64,000 nucleotides of DNA, taken from Halorubrum cibi. Lineage in GTDB: Archaea > Halobacteriota > Halobacteria > Halobacteriales > Haloferacaceae. The translations under genes and the position numbers were made by a program. Below the pieces are notes generated by a model. The model had not been told where the DNA came from, did no database searches, and saw only the letters and a list, made by a program, of their open reading frames with translations. The stretch spans positions 186,001 to 250,000 of the forward strand of contig NZ_FXTD01000002.1 in NCBI RefSeq assembly GCF_900182635.1, in the 5' to 3' direction. Shown here one piece after another: positions 42,703-51,246 of the stretch; within the stretch, counting starts at the first letter, position 1; each line of letters begins with the position of its first letter.

Positions 42703-44481
42703 ATGGACATCGGACTGGTCGGCGACGGCCCCGCGGTCGAGGCGGTCGAGGCCGCGCTCGCCGACGTCGACGTGAACGTGATGTCGGTCGAGCCGTCGCT
42801 GCTCGACGGGTTCGACCTCGCCGTCGTCGTCGACACGACCGGGTCGGCGGCGTTCGACGCCGCGAACGACCTGCTCGACCGCTGGATCGCCGTCGAGGTG
42901 GGCGGAGTCGGCGGGACCCCGCTCGCTGACGTCGACGCCGCGGTGACGGTCCTCGAGGACGTGTGTTACGACTGCCTCAGGAAGCGGGTCGAAAGCGGCG
43001 GCCCGGAGGCGACGGACGCGCCGCAGGGGACGCGCTCCGCGGTGCGGTACGCCGGCGCCGTCGCCGGCCGGACGGCGATCCGGCTGCTCGCAGGTGAGCC
43101 GGTCGGCGACACGGTCCGGGAGGTCCCCGGGCCGACCCGGTCCCTGCTCCCGGTCCCCGGCTGTGGCTGCGGCTCCGAACCCGGCGCGGCGCTCCCGCTC
43201 GGCGGCGAGACCCGGTCGGTGTCGGCGGCGTTAGAGCGCGCGGAGCGGGGGGTCGATCCCCGGATCGGACCGATCGGCGAAGTGGGCGAACGCGAGTCGT
43301 TCCCGGTTCCATACTACGTCTCGCACGTCGCGGACACCACGTCCTTTTCGGACGTCCGCGCCGCGGAGTTCGCCGCCGGGGCCGACGACGACTGGGACGC
43401 CGCGTTCATGAAGGCGCTCGGCGAGGGGCTCGAGCGCTACGCCGCGGGCGTCTACCGGGCGGCGTCGTTCGCGACCGCGACCGAGGCCGACGTTCCGAAT
43501 CCGGTGACGCCGGACGCGTTCGTCCGCCCCGACGACGCCGAGGCGTACTCGTCGGGGGACGAGCTCGCGTGGACGAAGGGAGAGCGGTTGATCGGGTCGA
43601 CGAGGTCGACGCCGGGGAACGGCGATCCGTCGCCGGGCTCCGAGACCCTCGTCAGCCTCCCCGCGGAGTTCGTTCACTTCCCGCCGCCGGAACGCCGGTA
43701 CCGCCCCGCGATCACGACCGGGCTCGGCCTCGGCAACACCGGTGCGGAGGCGGCGCTGTCGGGGCTGTACGAGACGATCGAACGGGACGCCACGATGACG
43801 ACCTGGTACTCGACGACGGAGCCGCTCGGACTCGAGGTCGACGACCCGGTCGTCGATCGGCTCGAGAAGCGCGCCCGCGCGGAGTCGCTCTCGGTGTCGA
43901 CGCTGCTCGTCACGACCGACGTCGACGTCCCCGTCGTCGCCGCCGCCGTCCACCGCGACGGCGAGTGGCCGCGCTTCGCCGCCGGGTCCGGCGCGAACCT
44001 CGACCCGGTCGCCGCGACTCGGAACGCGGTCGCGGAGGCGCTTCAGAACTGGACGGAGCTCCGATCGATGGGACGGGAGACCGCCGGCGAGCAGGGGGCC
44101 GCGATCGGCCGCCACGCCGACTTCCCGGACGCGACCCGGGAGTTCTTCGACCCCGATGCGACTGTTCCGGCTGCGACCCTGGACGAGCCCGACCTCGGGA
44201 GCGGGGCGGACGGCGAATCCGACTCCGGAAGCGGTGACGGCGGCGTCGACGAACTCGAGGCGGTCGTCGACCGCGTACGATCGGTCGGGCTCGACCCCGT
44301 CGTCGCGCGCACGACCCCCCGCGACGTGGCGGTGCTCGGCTTCGAGGCGGTCCGCGTCCTCGTTCCCGGCGCGCAGCCGCTCTTCACCGGCGACCCGTTC
44401 TTCGGCGAGCGTGCCCGCGAAGTCCCCCGGTCGATGGGATTCGAGCCGGCGATCGACCGGGAGTACCACCCGTTCCCGTGA
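42703..44481 (+). CDS. YcaO-domain protein fused to an E1-like/leader-peptide-binding N-terminus
   Basis: A 592-residue protein. The N-terminal third (about 1-160) is a Rossmann-like region with two Cys pairs, CYDC (88-91) and CGC (154-156), the tetrathiolate zinc layout of cyclodehydratase C-proteins. The rest is a YcaO ATP-dependent domain with ExxER-type motifs ALGEGLERYAAG (about 238-249) and LYETIERDATM (about 357-367), and ATRNAVAEALQNW. It ends in a proline-containing REYHPFP, as in azoline-forming YcaO enzymes. YcaO enzymes activate peptide amides by phosphorylation to make azolines or thioamides. No precursor peptide, TfuA or dehydrogenase gene is visible nearby. The substrate is unknown. 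Confidence 0.82.
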   Translation: MDIGLVGDGPAVEAVEAALADVDVNVMSVEPSLLDGFDLAVVVDTTGSAAFDAANDLLDRWIAVEVGGVGGTPLADVDAAVTVLEDVCYDCLRKRVESGGPEATDAPQGTRSAVRYAGAVAGRTAIRLLAGEPVGDTVREVPGPTRSLLPVPGCGCGSEPGAALPLGGETRSVSAALERAERGVDPRIGPIGEVGERESFPVPYYVSHVADTTSFSDVRAAEFAAGADDDWDAAFMKALGEGLERYAAGVYRAASFATATEADVPNPVTPDAFVRPDDAEAYSSGDELAWTKGERLIGSTRSTPGNGDPSPGSETLVSLPAEFVHFPPPERRYRPAITTGLGLGNTGAEAALSGLYETIERDATMTTWYSTTEPLGLEVDDPVVDRLEKRARAESLSVSTLLVTTDVDVPVVAAAVHRDGEWPRFAAGSGANLDPVAATRNAVAEALQNWTELRSMGRETAGEQGAAIGRHADFPDATREFFDPDATVPAATLDEPDLGSGADGESDSGSGDGGVDELEAVVDRVRSVGLDPVVARTTPRDVAVLGFEAVRVLVPGAQPLFTGDPFFGERAREVPRSMGFEPAIDREYHPFP

Positions 44482-44551
44482 ACGTCCCCGAGCGATCCGG
44501 CGGGAACCCCCGTCTCATCCGCTCCTCTCGTTCGCCCCTCCGCCCCGCGTG

Positions 44552-44557
44552 TTTAAG
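44552..44557 (+). promoter_or_regulatory. TATA-like box before the cupin gene
   Basis: tttaag lies 25-30 bases upstream of the ATG at 44582, consistent with a leaderless start. It indicates that the cupin can be transcribed separately from the YcaO gene. Confidence 0.5.
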
Positions 44558-44581
44558 TGACGCCGCGTCGCGGTGGGTCGT

Positions 44582-44920
44582 ATGGACATCGCGTCATCCG
44601 ACGAGGTCGAGTCGACGGAGGCGGTCCCGGGCGTTCACCTCACGCAGGGGGCCGCGGGCGAGGAGGCGAGCATCCAGCGCTTCTACATCGAACCGGGCGC
44701 GGAGGTCCCCGAACACGACCACCCGCACGAGCAGGTGGGGACGGTCACGGCCGGCGCGCTCACCTTCGTCGTCGACGGCGAGGAGCGGACGGTCCACGCC
44801 GGCGACACGTTCGCGATCCCCGGCGGAGAGCCGCACGCGGCGGTCAACGAGGGCGACGTTCCTGTCGAGGGGTTCGACGTGTTCGCGCCGCCGCGACCGA
44901 ACCCGGACTGGGAGGAGTGA
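44582..44920 (+). CDS. Small cupin-domain protein
   Basis: A 112-residue single-cupin protein. Metal ligands are in VPEHDHPHEQVGTVTAG (motif 1, about 41-57; His residues and Glu) and GDTFAIPGGEPHAAVN (motif 2, about 73-88; His). It begins MDIASSDEVESTEAVPGVHL. The function is unknown. It lies 100 bases after the YcaO gene. Confidence 0.82.
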   Translation: MDIASSDEVESTEAVPGVHLTQGAAGEEASIQRFYIEPGAEVPEHDHPHEQVGTVTAGALTFVVDGEERTVHAGDTFAIPGGEPHAAVNEGDVPVEGFDVFAPPRPNPDWEE

Positions 44921-45145
44921 AGCACTCGCCGCGGTGAACGCTCGCCGCGGTGAACGCTCGCCGCAACCACAACCGCGCCTCACGCCTCCCCAGCCTCGGT
45001 CTCGGCGACCCGCCGAAACCGCTGGCGGGTCACCTCGACCTCCCTCGCGCGGTCCCCTCGCGCCCCGTCGGGCGCTCGGGGGCACGCGCCACCGCACGGT
45101 CGATTCGTGATCGAGAAGGCGGTTTTCGCCCCCGTCTCGGTTCCT
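44921..45145. repeat. Intergenic 16-base tandem repeat plus copy 1 of a hairpin element
   Basis: The spacer between the cupin and beta-RFAP synthase-like genes starts with two perfect copies of ctcgccgcggtgaacg (44925-44940, 44941-44956) and a partial third. Copy 1 of a dispersed element follows: a 26-base block (44973-44998) matching 57761-57786 with one mismatch, then a hairpin gcgccc-cgtc-gggcgc (45060-45075) matching the second copy's 57833-57848 hairpin. The spacer holds no gene I can support. Confidence 0.75.
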
Positions 45146-45151
45146 TTTATA
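45146..45151 (+). promoter_or_regulatory. TATA box of the beta-RFAP synthase-like gene
   Basis: tttata, followed by cgtccgg, lies 26-31 bases before the ATG at 45177, the leaderless spacing found repeatedly in this window. Confidence 0.6.
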
Positions 45152-45176
45152 CGTCCGGATCGAAGCGGGGACGACG

Positions 45177-46304
45177 ATGGCACTCGCGAGCGCCGGGGCG
45201 CGGCTCCACTTCGGCTTCTGTAACCTCAGTCTCTCACACGAGCGCCTGTACGGCGCGCTCGGGCTGGCGCTCGCGGAGCCGCGAGTGACCGTCGAGGCGG
45301 TTCCTGCGGAGTCGGTGACGGTGACGGTCGAGGAGGGCGCGCTCGGCGACGGAGTCGGCGCGACGGCGAGCAGCGTGGAGACCCGCGACGGCGTCCGAGA
45401 CGACGTTCGCGCCGACGTCCGCGAGTACGCCGCGACCGCCGCGAGCCTCCTCGACGTTCCGGGAGCGGCGGTCACGGTGCGGTCGTCGCTCCCGCGACAC
45501 GCGGGGCTGGGAAGCGGCACGCAACTGGCCGCGACGACGCTCGCGGCGATCTCGCGGGCGCACGGTCGGGATCCCGCGATCCGCGAGCGCGCCCCGGCGC
45601 TGGGCCGGGGCGGTCGCTCGGGGATCGGCGTCGCGGCCTTCGAGTCGGGCGGGTTCGTCCTCGACGCCGGACACCCGACCGCACGGTTCACGACGGACCG
45701 GCCGGCCGACGGGGAGTGGACCGTCCCGCCGGTCGCCGCGCGCCACGCGGTTCCCGAGGACTGGCGGTTCCTGCTCGTCCGACCGGACGCGGAGCCGGGC
45801 CGGAACGGGGAGAGCGAGGACGCCTCGATGCGGACGGCGGTCGAGCGAGCGGAGCCGGGACTCGCCGACCGGATCGCCGGGATCGTCACCCGTCGGGTGC
45901 TGCCCGCTATCGCGAGGGGGCGCGCGGAGGCGTTCGGCGCGGCCGTCGCGTCCGTCGGGCGGCTCAACGGCGCGTGGTACGCCGACGAGCAGGGCGGCGT
46001 CTACCGCCCGCCCGTCGGCGACGTGGTGGCGTCGCTGTCGGCGTCGCCGGCGGTCTTCGGGGCCGGGCAGTCCTCCTGGGGACCCGCGGTCTACGGGGTC
46101 ACCGACGCGGACCGCGTCGACGCGGCGAGGGAGGCCGGCGAACGCGCGCTCGAGGCGGCGGGCGTCGGCGGAAGCGTCGCCGTCGTCCGAGCCGAGAACG
46201 AGGGGGCGCGAGTTCGGGCGGGAGCGGGCGACGCGGACGGTCCGGATGGCGCGGCCGGCGATCCGGACGGCTCCGGTCGCGGCCGCCACGAGGGACAACA
46301 CTAA
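45177..46304 (+). CDS. Beta-ribofuranosylaminobenzene 5'-phosphate synthase-like GHMP-family protein
   Basis: A 375-residue GHMP-fold protein resembling beta-RFAP synthase, the first dedicated enzyme of methanopterin synthesis. ALASAGARLHFGFCNL (about 2-17) is the family N-terminus. SSLPRHAGLGSGTQLAATTL (about 102-121) is the GHMP phosphate-binding Gly/Ser motif. Later VFGAGQSSWGPAVYGVT (about 290-306) matches the C-terminal motif. The last 30 residues are Gly/Asp-rich and unconserved. Haloarchaea are mostly thought to use folate, so the product in this organism is uncertain. It starts a block with the RAD55-like gene. Confidence 0.82.
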   Translation: MALASAGARLHFGFCNLSLSHERLYGALGLALAEPRVTVEAVPAESVTVTVEEGALGDGVGATASSVETRDGVRDDVRADVREYAATAASLLDVPGAAVTVRSSLPRHAGLGSGTQLAATTLAAISRAHGRDPAIRERAPALGRGGRSGIGVAAFESGGFVLDAGHPTARFTTDRPADGEWTVPPVAARHAVPEDWRFLLVRPDAEPGRNGESEDASMRTAVERAEPGLADRIAGIVTRRVLPAIARGRAEAFGAAVASVGRLNGAWYADEQGGVYRPPVGDVVASLSASPAVFGAGQSSWGPAVYGVTDADRVDAAREAGERALEAAGVGGSVAVVRAENEGARVRAGAGDADGPDGAAGDPDGSGRGRHEGQH

Positions 46305-46329
46305 GCGGGCCCGCGACCGGTACCGAGGT

Positions 46330-47166
46330 ATGTCGAGTGTCCCGTTCGGCGTCGCCCGACTGGATTCGATCCTGGAAGGCGGCGCGCCGCCCGGAAGCGT
46401 GGTGCTGCTCGCCGGCGAGTCGGGGGCCGGCGCTCGGGAGTTCCTCTACACGAGCGCGGCGATGAACGCCCTCGGGCGGACCGACGAGGAGCTGTTCGAC
46501 CTCTACTACGGCGACCTCCCCGGCGACGCGACGATACCGCCGGAGGTCCACTACCTCTCGTTTACCGCCGGCGAGGCGGCGCTGACGAGGGAGATGGGGT
46601 ACACGCTGGCCGAGGAGGTCGTCGACGCCGCCGCCGAGGGGATCGAGTTCCGCGACCTCTCGCCGGAGTTCTTCCAACTCAGCCCGATCCCGCGGGAGTG
46701 GTACGAGGGCGAGACGACGACGATCGCGGACCTGAGCGATCACGGGCGCTACGACGACGTGCTCACCGCCTTCGGCGATTACCTGACCGAACACGCCGCC
46801 GGCAACGTGGTCTGTATCGACTCCGTGACCGACCTCGTCTCCGCCGCCTCCGACGACATGGAGTGGAGCGACGTCGCGATGGTGATGAAGGGACTGAAGA
46901 AGGCCGCCACCGGGTGGCAGGGGCTGATACTGGTGTTGGTCAACGAGGACGCGCTCACCGACCGCGAGTTCGGGACGCTGATGGACGCCGCGGGCGGGAC
47001 CCTCCAGTTCACCTGGGAGAGCGGCGGGTCGAAACGCGCCCGGACCATGTTCGTCCGGGAGTTCCGCGGCGTCCTCTCGCGGCTCGAGGAGGAGAACATC
47101 GTCCGGTTCGAGACGGAGGTCCACGACGGCGGGTTCGACATCAGCGACGTCCGGAAGATCCGGTGA
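46330..47166 (+). CDS. KaiC/RAD55-family ATPase-like protein (HTR-like) with degenerate Walker A
   Basis: A 278-residue RecA-superfamily protein. PFGVARLDSILEGGAPPGSV (about 5-24) is the KaiC/RAD55 N-terminal strand. The Walker A position reads GESGAGARE (about 30-38), so the invariant Lys is missing. Walker B-like VVCIDSVTDLV (about 158-168) is intact. The C-terminal TMFVREFRGVLSRLEEENIV (about 240-259) is strongly conserved in haloarchaeal HTR-like proteins. Without the Lys, ATP hydrolysis is doubtful and a scaffolding or regulatory role is more likely. The start at 46330 gives MSSVPFGVARLD; 28 upstream codons lack homology. Confidence 0.8.
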   Translation: MSSVPFGVARLDSILEGGAPPGSVVLLAGESGAGAREFLYTSAAMNALGRTDEELFDLYYGDLPGDATIPPEVHYLSFTAGEAALTREMGYTLAEEVVDAAAEGIEFRDLSPEFFQLSPIPREWYEGETTTIADLSDHGRYDDVLTAFGDYLTEHAAGNVVCIDSVTDLVSAASDDMEWSDVAMVMKGLKKAATGWQGLILVLVNEDALTDREFGTLMDAAGGTLQFTWESGGSKRARTMFVREFRGVLSRLEEENIVRFETEVHDGGFDISDVRKIR

Positions 47167-47249
47167 GCGGCGAGTATCGATCCGGAGAACCACGCGACAG
47201 GTTACTTAAGTCTCGCCGCCGAACGTGGCGTAGATGCAGGGGTATCGCG

Positions 47250-48344
47250 ATGAGTGACTCCGACGGAGGGGGGGCCGTCGAGGACGCGATCGAGAGCGCC
47301 ACCGACGGGAGTTCGGAAGTCGACATCGGAGATCCCGAAGTCGACGCCGAGGACGCCGAGGACACCGAGGTCGACGGCCGCGGCGTGACGACCGCCGAGG
47401 AGGTCGAGGAGGTCCGCACGGCGCTCGCCGACCTCCGGGAGACGACCGATCGACTGGAGGAATCCGTCGGATCGCTGCGATCGGACCTCGAGTCACTCGA
47501 CTCGGCCGTCGACGAGGACGTCGAGGACCTCCGGGAGCGGTTCGTCCGACTCTACCGTGATCTGGAAGGGAAGGCCGGGACGGACCACGAACACCCCGAA
47601 ACGGCCGACCGGCTGGAGACGGTCGCGGCCGACGTGACGGCCGCCGCCGAGCGGCTCGACGGCGTGGAGACGCGGGTCGAGTCGGTCGAGGAGGCCCTCG
47701 ATCGGGTCGACGCGACGGTGACGGACCTCGAGACGAACGTCGGGGCGATCGACGACCGCGTCGCGAGCGCCGAAGGCCGGATCTCGGATACCGACGATCG
47801 AGTCGCGGACGCGGAGGACCGGCTCTCGACTACCGAGGAACGCCTCTCCACGGCCGAAGACCGTCTCGAGGACCTCGCGGCGGCGGGCGAGGACCGCTCG
47901 GAGAAGCTCTCGCGGGTCGCGAGCGCGGTCGTCAGGGCACAGCGGGAACTCCGGACGGTTCGACGCGAGCGCGCCGACCGCGAGCGGCTTGATTCGATCC
48001 GCCGGACGGCGAACCGCCACGGGGTCAAAAAGGCCGATTGCGCCGAGTGCGGGAACGGGGTCCGACTCTCGCTGCTCTCGGAGCCCGAATGCCCCTACTG
48101 TGAGGCCCGGTTCGACGACCTCGACCCGGCGGATCGGTTCTTCCGGCGGTCGACGCTGACCGTCGACGACAGGCCGGCGCTCGAGGGCGACGTCGCCTCG
48201 AACGCCGACGAGGGAGAACGGGATGGAGAGGAGACTCGCCGGGATGGAAAGGAAGATGGTCGTGACGGGGAGGGGATCCGCCGTGAGGGAGAGGGGATCC
48301 GCGAGGATCCGGAGGGCAACGAACGTGACCGGGGCGAACGATGA
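47250..48344 (+). CDS. Coiled-coil protein with a C-terminal zinc ribbon and charged tail
   Basis: A 364-residue protein. After an acidic N-terminus (about 1-45) comes a long coiled coil (about 50-245, heptad-like RISDTDDRVADAEDRL-type repeats, several seven- and fourteen-residue near-repeats). A four-Cys zinc ribbon follows (about 264-287, CAEC then CPYC). The tail is a highly charged Arg/Glu/Asp/Gly repeat (about 320-364). The function is unknown; the layout suggests a structural or DNA-associated protein. A promoter-like acttaagtc lies at 47204-47212. Its stop overlaps the start of the next gene (ATGA), so the two are coupled. Confidence 0.7.
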   Translation: MSDSDGGGAVEDAIESATDGSSEVDIGDPEVDAEDAEDTEVDGRGVTTAEEVEEVRTALADLRETTDRLEESVGSLRSDLESLDSAVDEDVEDLRERFVRLYRDLEGKAGTDHEHPETADRLETVAADVTAAAERLDGVETRVESVEEALDRVDATVTDLETNVGAIDDRVASAEGRISDTDDRVADAEDRLSTTEERLSTAEDRLEDLAAAGEDRSEKLSRVASAVVRAQRELRTVRRERADRERLDSIRRTANRHGVKKADCAECGNGVRLSLLSEPECPYCEARFDDLDPADRFFRRSTLTVDDRPALEGDVASNADEGERDGEETRRDGKEDGRDGEGIRREGEGIREDPEGNERDRGER

Positions 48345-48841
48345 GCGACGGTCCCGGCGATCGAACGGACGACTCGACCGATCGGACGGACGCCGATCCC
48401 TTCGAGGAGATCGACGACGAGCACGAGACGGACCCCTTTACTCGGCCCGACGAGGCGGACGGGGTCGGCGCGGACCCCTTCTCGGCGCTCGAAGGCGAGG
48501 GGGCGTCCCCGGCGGACGACGCCGACCTCTTCGACCGGATGGAGGTCGACGAGGTCGACGTCGACGGCGTCTGGGAGGCGCTGGACGAGGACGTGAGCGA
48601 CCTCGACGGAACCGACGGAGCGTCGGCCGCGGCCCCGCGCGAAGCGACCGACCGCGTCGTCGACAAGCGGACGTACTGTCACCGCTGTCCGTACTTCGCG
48701 GACCCGCCTGAGACCGCCTGTACCCACGAGGACGCCTCGATACTCGAGGCGCTCGGCTTCGAGGAGTTCCGGGTCCGCGACTGCCCGATGGTGACCGACG
48801 ACGGTCCTCGCTTCGATCGGCACGGACGGCTCGACGAGTGA
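48341..48841 (+). CDS. Acidic protein with a C-terminal four-Cys motif
   Basis: A 166-residue very acidic protein. The first two-thirds (about 1-100) are low-complexity and Asp/Glu-rich. The conserved part is the C-terminus: KRTYCHRCPYFADPPETACT, with a fourth Cys in VRDCPMVTDDG (four cysteines in about 40 residues, C-x2-C-x9-C spacing first). This could bind Zn or an Fe-S cluster. The function is unknown. It overlaps the coiled-coil gene by 4 bases. The gap to TFS is 59 bases, so it may belong to the transcription-factor operon. Confidence 0.68.
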   Translation: MSDGPGDRTDDSTDRTDADPFEEIDDEHETDPFTRPDEADGVGADPFSALEGEGASPADDADLFDRMEVDEVDVDGVWEALDEDVSDLDGTDGASAAAPREATDRVVDKRTYCHRCPYFADPPETACTHEDASILEALGFEEFRVRDCPMVTDDGPRFDRHGRLDE

Positions 48842-48900
48842 CGCGGGAAGCCGGGCGACCAACGGGGAGCATAAGGCCGTCGGGGGCGTATCGCGAGGAA

Positions 48901-49230
48901 ATGCAGTTCTGTGACGACTGCGGCTCGATGATGGTCTCGCGGGACGGCGTGATGGTGTGTCGAAACGACGACTGCGGGGCGACGACCGAGCGCGACGAGG
49001 AGCTCGCCGAACGGTTCGAGTCGACGACCGAACAGACCGGCGAGGAGCTGATCGAGACGGAGGAGGGGGCGAACTTCGAGGGGAAACCCACCGCCACCGA
49101 CGTCGTCTGTGAGGCGTGCGGCCACGACGAGGCGTGGTACACCATCAAACAGACCGGCGCGGCCGACGAGCCGCCGACTCGGTTCTTTAAATGCAAGGAG
49201 TGCGGCCGCCGCTGGCGCGGATACAACTGA
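48901..49230 (+). CDS. tfs: Transcription factor S (TFS, RNA polymerase cleavage factor)
   Basis: Archaeal TFIIS/RPB9-like protein of 109 residues that restarts backtracked RNA polymerase by stimulating RNA cleavage. The N-terminal zinc ribbon is MQFCDDCGSMMVSRDGVMVC (about 1-20) with CDDC and CRNDDC. The C-terminal ribbon has CEACGHDEAWYT and RFFKCKECGRRWR (about 94-106). The catalytic Asp-Glu in CGHDEAWY (about 75-76) is present. The start at 48901 was chosen because the upstream 21 codons lack homology. Confidence 0.95.
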   Translation: MQFCDDCGSMMVSRDGVMVCRNDDCGATTERDEELAERFESTTEQTGEELIETEEGANFEGKPTATDVVCEACGHDEAWYTIKQTGAADEPPTRFFKCKECGRRWRGYN

Positions 49231-49235
49231 GTCCG

Positions 49236-49748
49236 ATGCGCCCGCGACGCCGACCCCTGCTCGCGTTCGTGGCGGCCGTCGTTCCCGTCGTCGCGTTTCT
49301 GGCGGGGCGTGCCGTCGGCTTCTGGCGCGTCAGACTCGCCGCGGGGCGGCTCCTCGCACGGCTCCCCGACGACGTTCCGAACCACGTCCGGGTCCTCCCG
49401 CCGCCCGCCGACGAGTACGTCGGAACGCTTCCGGTTCCGCCCGCGGTGGCGCGACGACGACTGCCCCGCGCCGGCTTCTCGGAGCTCGTGCGCGCGTACT
49501 TTCACGCGTACGACCGCGACGGCGATCGCGTCCACGAGGTGGGCAGCTTCGTCCGGCGGCCGGACGGGCTGACCGGCGACCACCAGCTCCACGTGCGGCT
49601 GTTTCCCGCGTCCGATGGAACCACGGAAGTGTGGGCACACTGGGAGCGAAACCCGTACGTCGCCCCGCTCGCACACCTCCGAATGGAGGGGTACGACCCG
49701 GCGGAGGGAGAGCGACGGGTTCGCGACCTGCTCGACGACCTCCGGTGA
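49236..49748 (+). CDS. Hypothetical protein with N-terminal membrane segment
   Basis: A 170-residue protein beginning MRPRRRPLLAFVAAVVPVVA, a basic start plus a hydrophobic helix (about 8-27): one membrane anchor or signal. The rest is soluble, with VHEVGSFVRRPDGLTGDHQL and TTEVWAHWERNPYVAPLAHL as the most conserved-looking parts. No family was recognised. Its start lies 5 bases after the TFS stop, strongly implying cotranscription. Confidence 0.65.
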   Translation: MRPRRRPLLAFVAAVVPVVAFLAGRAVGFWRVRLAAGRLLARLPDDVPNHVRVLPPPADEYVGTLPVPPAVARRRLPRAGFSELVRAYFHAYDRDGDRVHEVGSFVRRPDGLTGDHQLHVRLFPASDGTTEVWAHWERNPYVAPLAHLRMEGYDPAEGERRVRDLLDDLR

Positions 49749-49785
49749 CTCCCGGTCGGCGAGGCGTTCCGAACGTCTCGAGAGT

Positions 49786-51135
49786 CTACGAGCGGAGCAG
49801 GCTCCGCCCGTCGAAGTCGGCCGACTCCGCGTCGACCTCGAGCATCTCGAGCAGCGTCGGCGTCAGATCGAAGAGGTCCACGTCGTCGATCGCGACCCGG
49901 TCGTCGTCGGTGAACAGGCACGCGTTCGAGAACTTATGCATCCCGTTTCGCGGCCCCTGACTGAACACCGACTCCTTGCGCCCGAACCCGGACTTCAGGT
50001 CGAAGCCGTCCTCGGGAACGACGACCACGTCGGGCGCGATGTCGTCGGCCGGGCCGTCGAAGACGTCCTCGCCCCTGTGGATCTGCGCGCAGACGGGCGA
50101 GCCGTCGGGGCCGGTCATCGACTCCAAGTCGTCGATCAGCCGGTCGCGGACCGCCTCGTACTCCTCGTCCGGCACCGCACCGTCCGGTTCCCGGCCTTCG
50201 AGGTTGACGAAGAACCGACCGGGAATGAAGGAGAAGACCTCGGTGTCGGGAGAGATGTCGGCGAGCTCGTCGGGGTCGTCGCCGTCGTAATCCAAGTAAC
50301 CGTTCCGCGCGAGCCACTCGTTACAGTTCACCTCGTGGACCAGCTCCGTGAACCCGTGGTCGGAGGCGATCACGAGCGAGACGTCCTCGGGGAGGTCGTC
50401 GTAGATCCGACCGACGTAGTCGTCGAGCGAGCGGTAGAACTCGAGGAACGCGTCCGCGTCGTCGGTGTCGTTCGCGTAGTCGCCGAAGAGGAAGTGGTTG
50501 ATCCTGTCGGTCGTCATGAACACGCCGAAAAACAGGTCCCAGTCGTCCGCGGAGAGGTAGTGGTCGAAGACCTCGTAGCGGGCGTCGAGCGTGTCGTGGG
50601 CGTTCTCGAGGAACGCTGACTTGTCCTCGTCGTGGCCGAGCTTCGCGTCGACGTCGATGACGTAGTCGTGGTCCTCTAAGACGGACTGGACCTCGGCGTC
50701 GCTCGAGGCGTGCTCGATGGAGGGCGAGAGGAAGCCCGAGACCATCCGCTGTACGTCCTCCTGCGGCGGGAACGTCACGGGGACGTTGAGCACGGTCGCG
50801 TCGCCGCCGTCCGCGGTCACGCGGTCCCAGACCCGGGTCGCCCGGACGTGTTTGCCCATCGGAACGTACGTCTCATCGGAGCCGATCTCGCGGTCCTGGA
50901 AGCCGTACACGCCCGTCTTTCCGGGGTTGACGCCGGTGGTGAGGCTCGGCCAGCAGGCGCTCGATTCGGGCGGAACGATACTGGAGATCCGGCCGCCGGT
51001 TCCCTCGTCGGCGATGCGGTGGAGGTTCTCGAAGACGTCGGGGTGGTCGGCGACGAGGTCGTACGGTACGCCGTCGATGCCGAGGAAGACGACGCGCGGG
51101 TCGTCGTCGCCGCGGAGTCGATCGAACAGGCCCAT
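49786..51135 (-). CDS. Alkaline-phosphatase-superfamily phosphodiesterase/pyrophosphatase
   Basis: A 449-residue enzyme of the nucleotide pyrophosphatase/phosphodiesterase type. The metal site is VVFLGIDGVPYDLV (about 15-28; Asp) and the nucleophile is in SSACWPSLTTGVNPGKTG (about 58-75, Ser/Thr). VSLVIASDHGFTELVHEVN (about 254-272) supplies Asp/His metal ligands. The last segment DDIAPDVVVVPEDGF is common in haloarchaeal members. No signal peptide is visible; the cytosolic location is inferred. The start at 51135 is MGLFDRLRGDDDPRVVF. Confidence 0.82.
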   Translation of the reverse strand: MGLFDRLRGDDDPRVVFLGIDGVPYDLVADHPDVFENLHRIADEGTGGRISSIVPPESSACWPSLTTGVNPGKTGVYGFQDREIGSDETYVPMGKHVRATRVWDRVTADGGDATVLNVPVTFPPQEDVQRMVSGFLSPSIEHASSDAEVQSVLEDHDYVIDVDAKLGHDEDKSAFLENAHDTLDARYEVFDHYLSADDWDLFFGVFMTTDRINHFLFGDYANDTDDADAFLEFYRSLDDYVGRIYDDLPEDVSLVIASDHGFTELVHEVNCNEWLARNGYLDYDGDDPDELADISPDTEVFSFIPGRFFVNLEGREPDGAVPDEEYEAVRDRLIDDLESMTGPDGSPVCAQIHRGEDVFDGPADDIAPDVVVVPEDGFDLKSGFGRKESVFSQGPRNGMHKFSNACLFTDDDRVAIDDVDLFDLTPTLLEMLEVDAESADFDGRSLLRS

Positions 51136-51246
51136 GATACCCGAGAGTCGCCCTCACGGTGGAAAAACACGTCGGAGACGGCACGGACGGCGGAGACCTG
51201 TGACGGCGTCGTGCGTCCGACGGCGCGATATCGATCGCCGGCTGTC

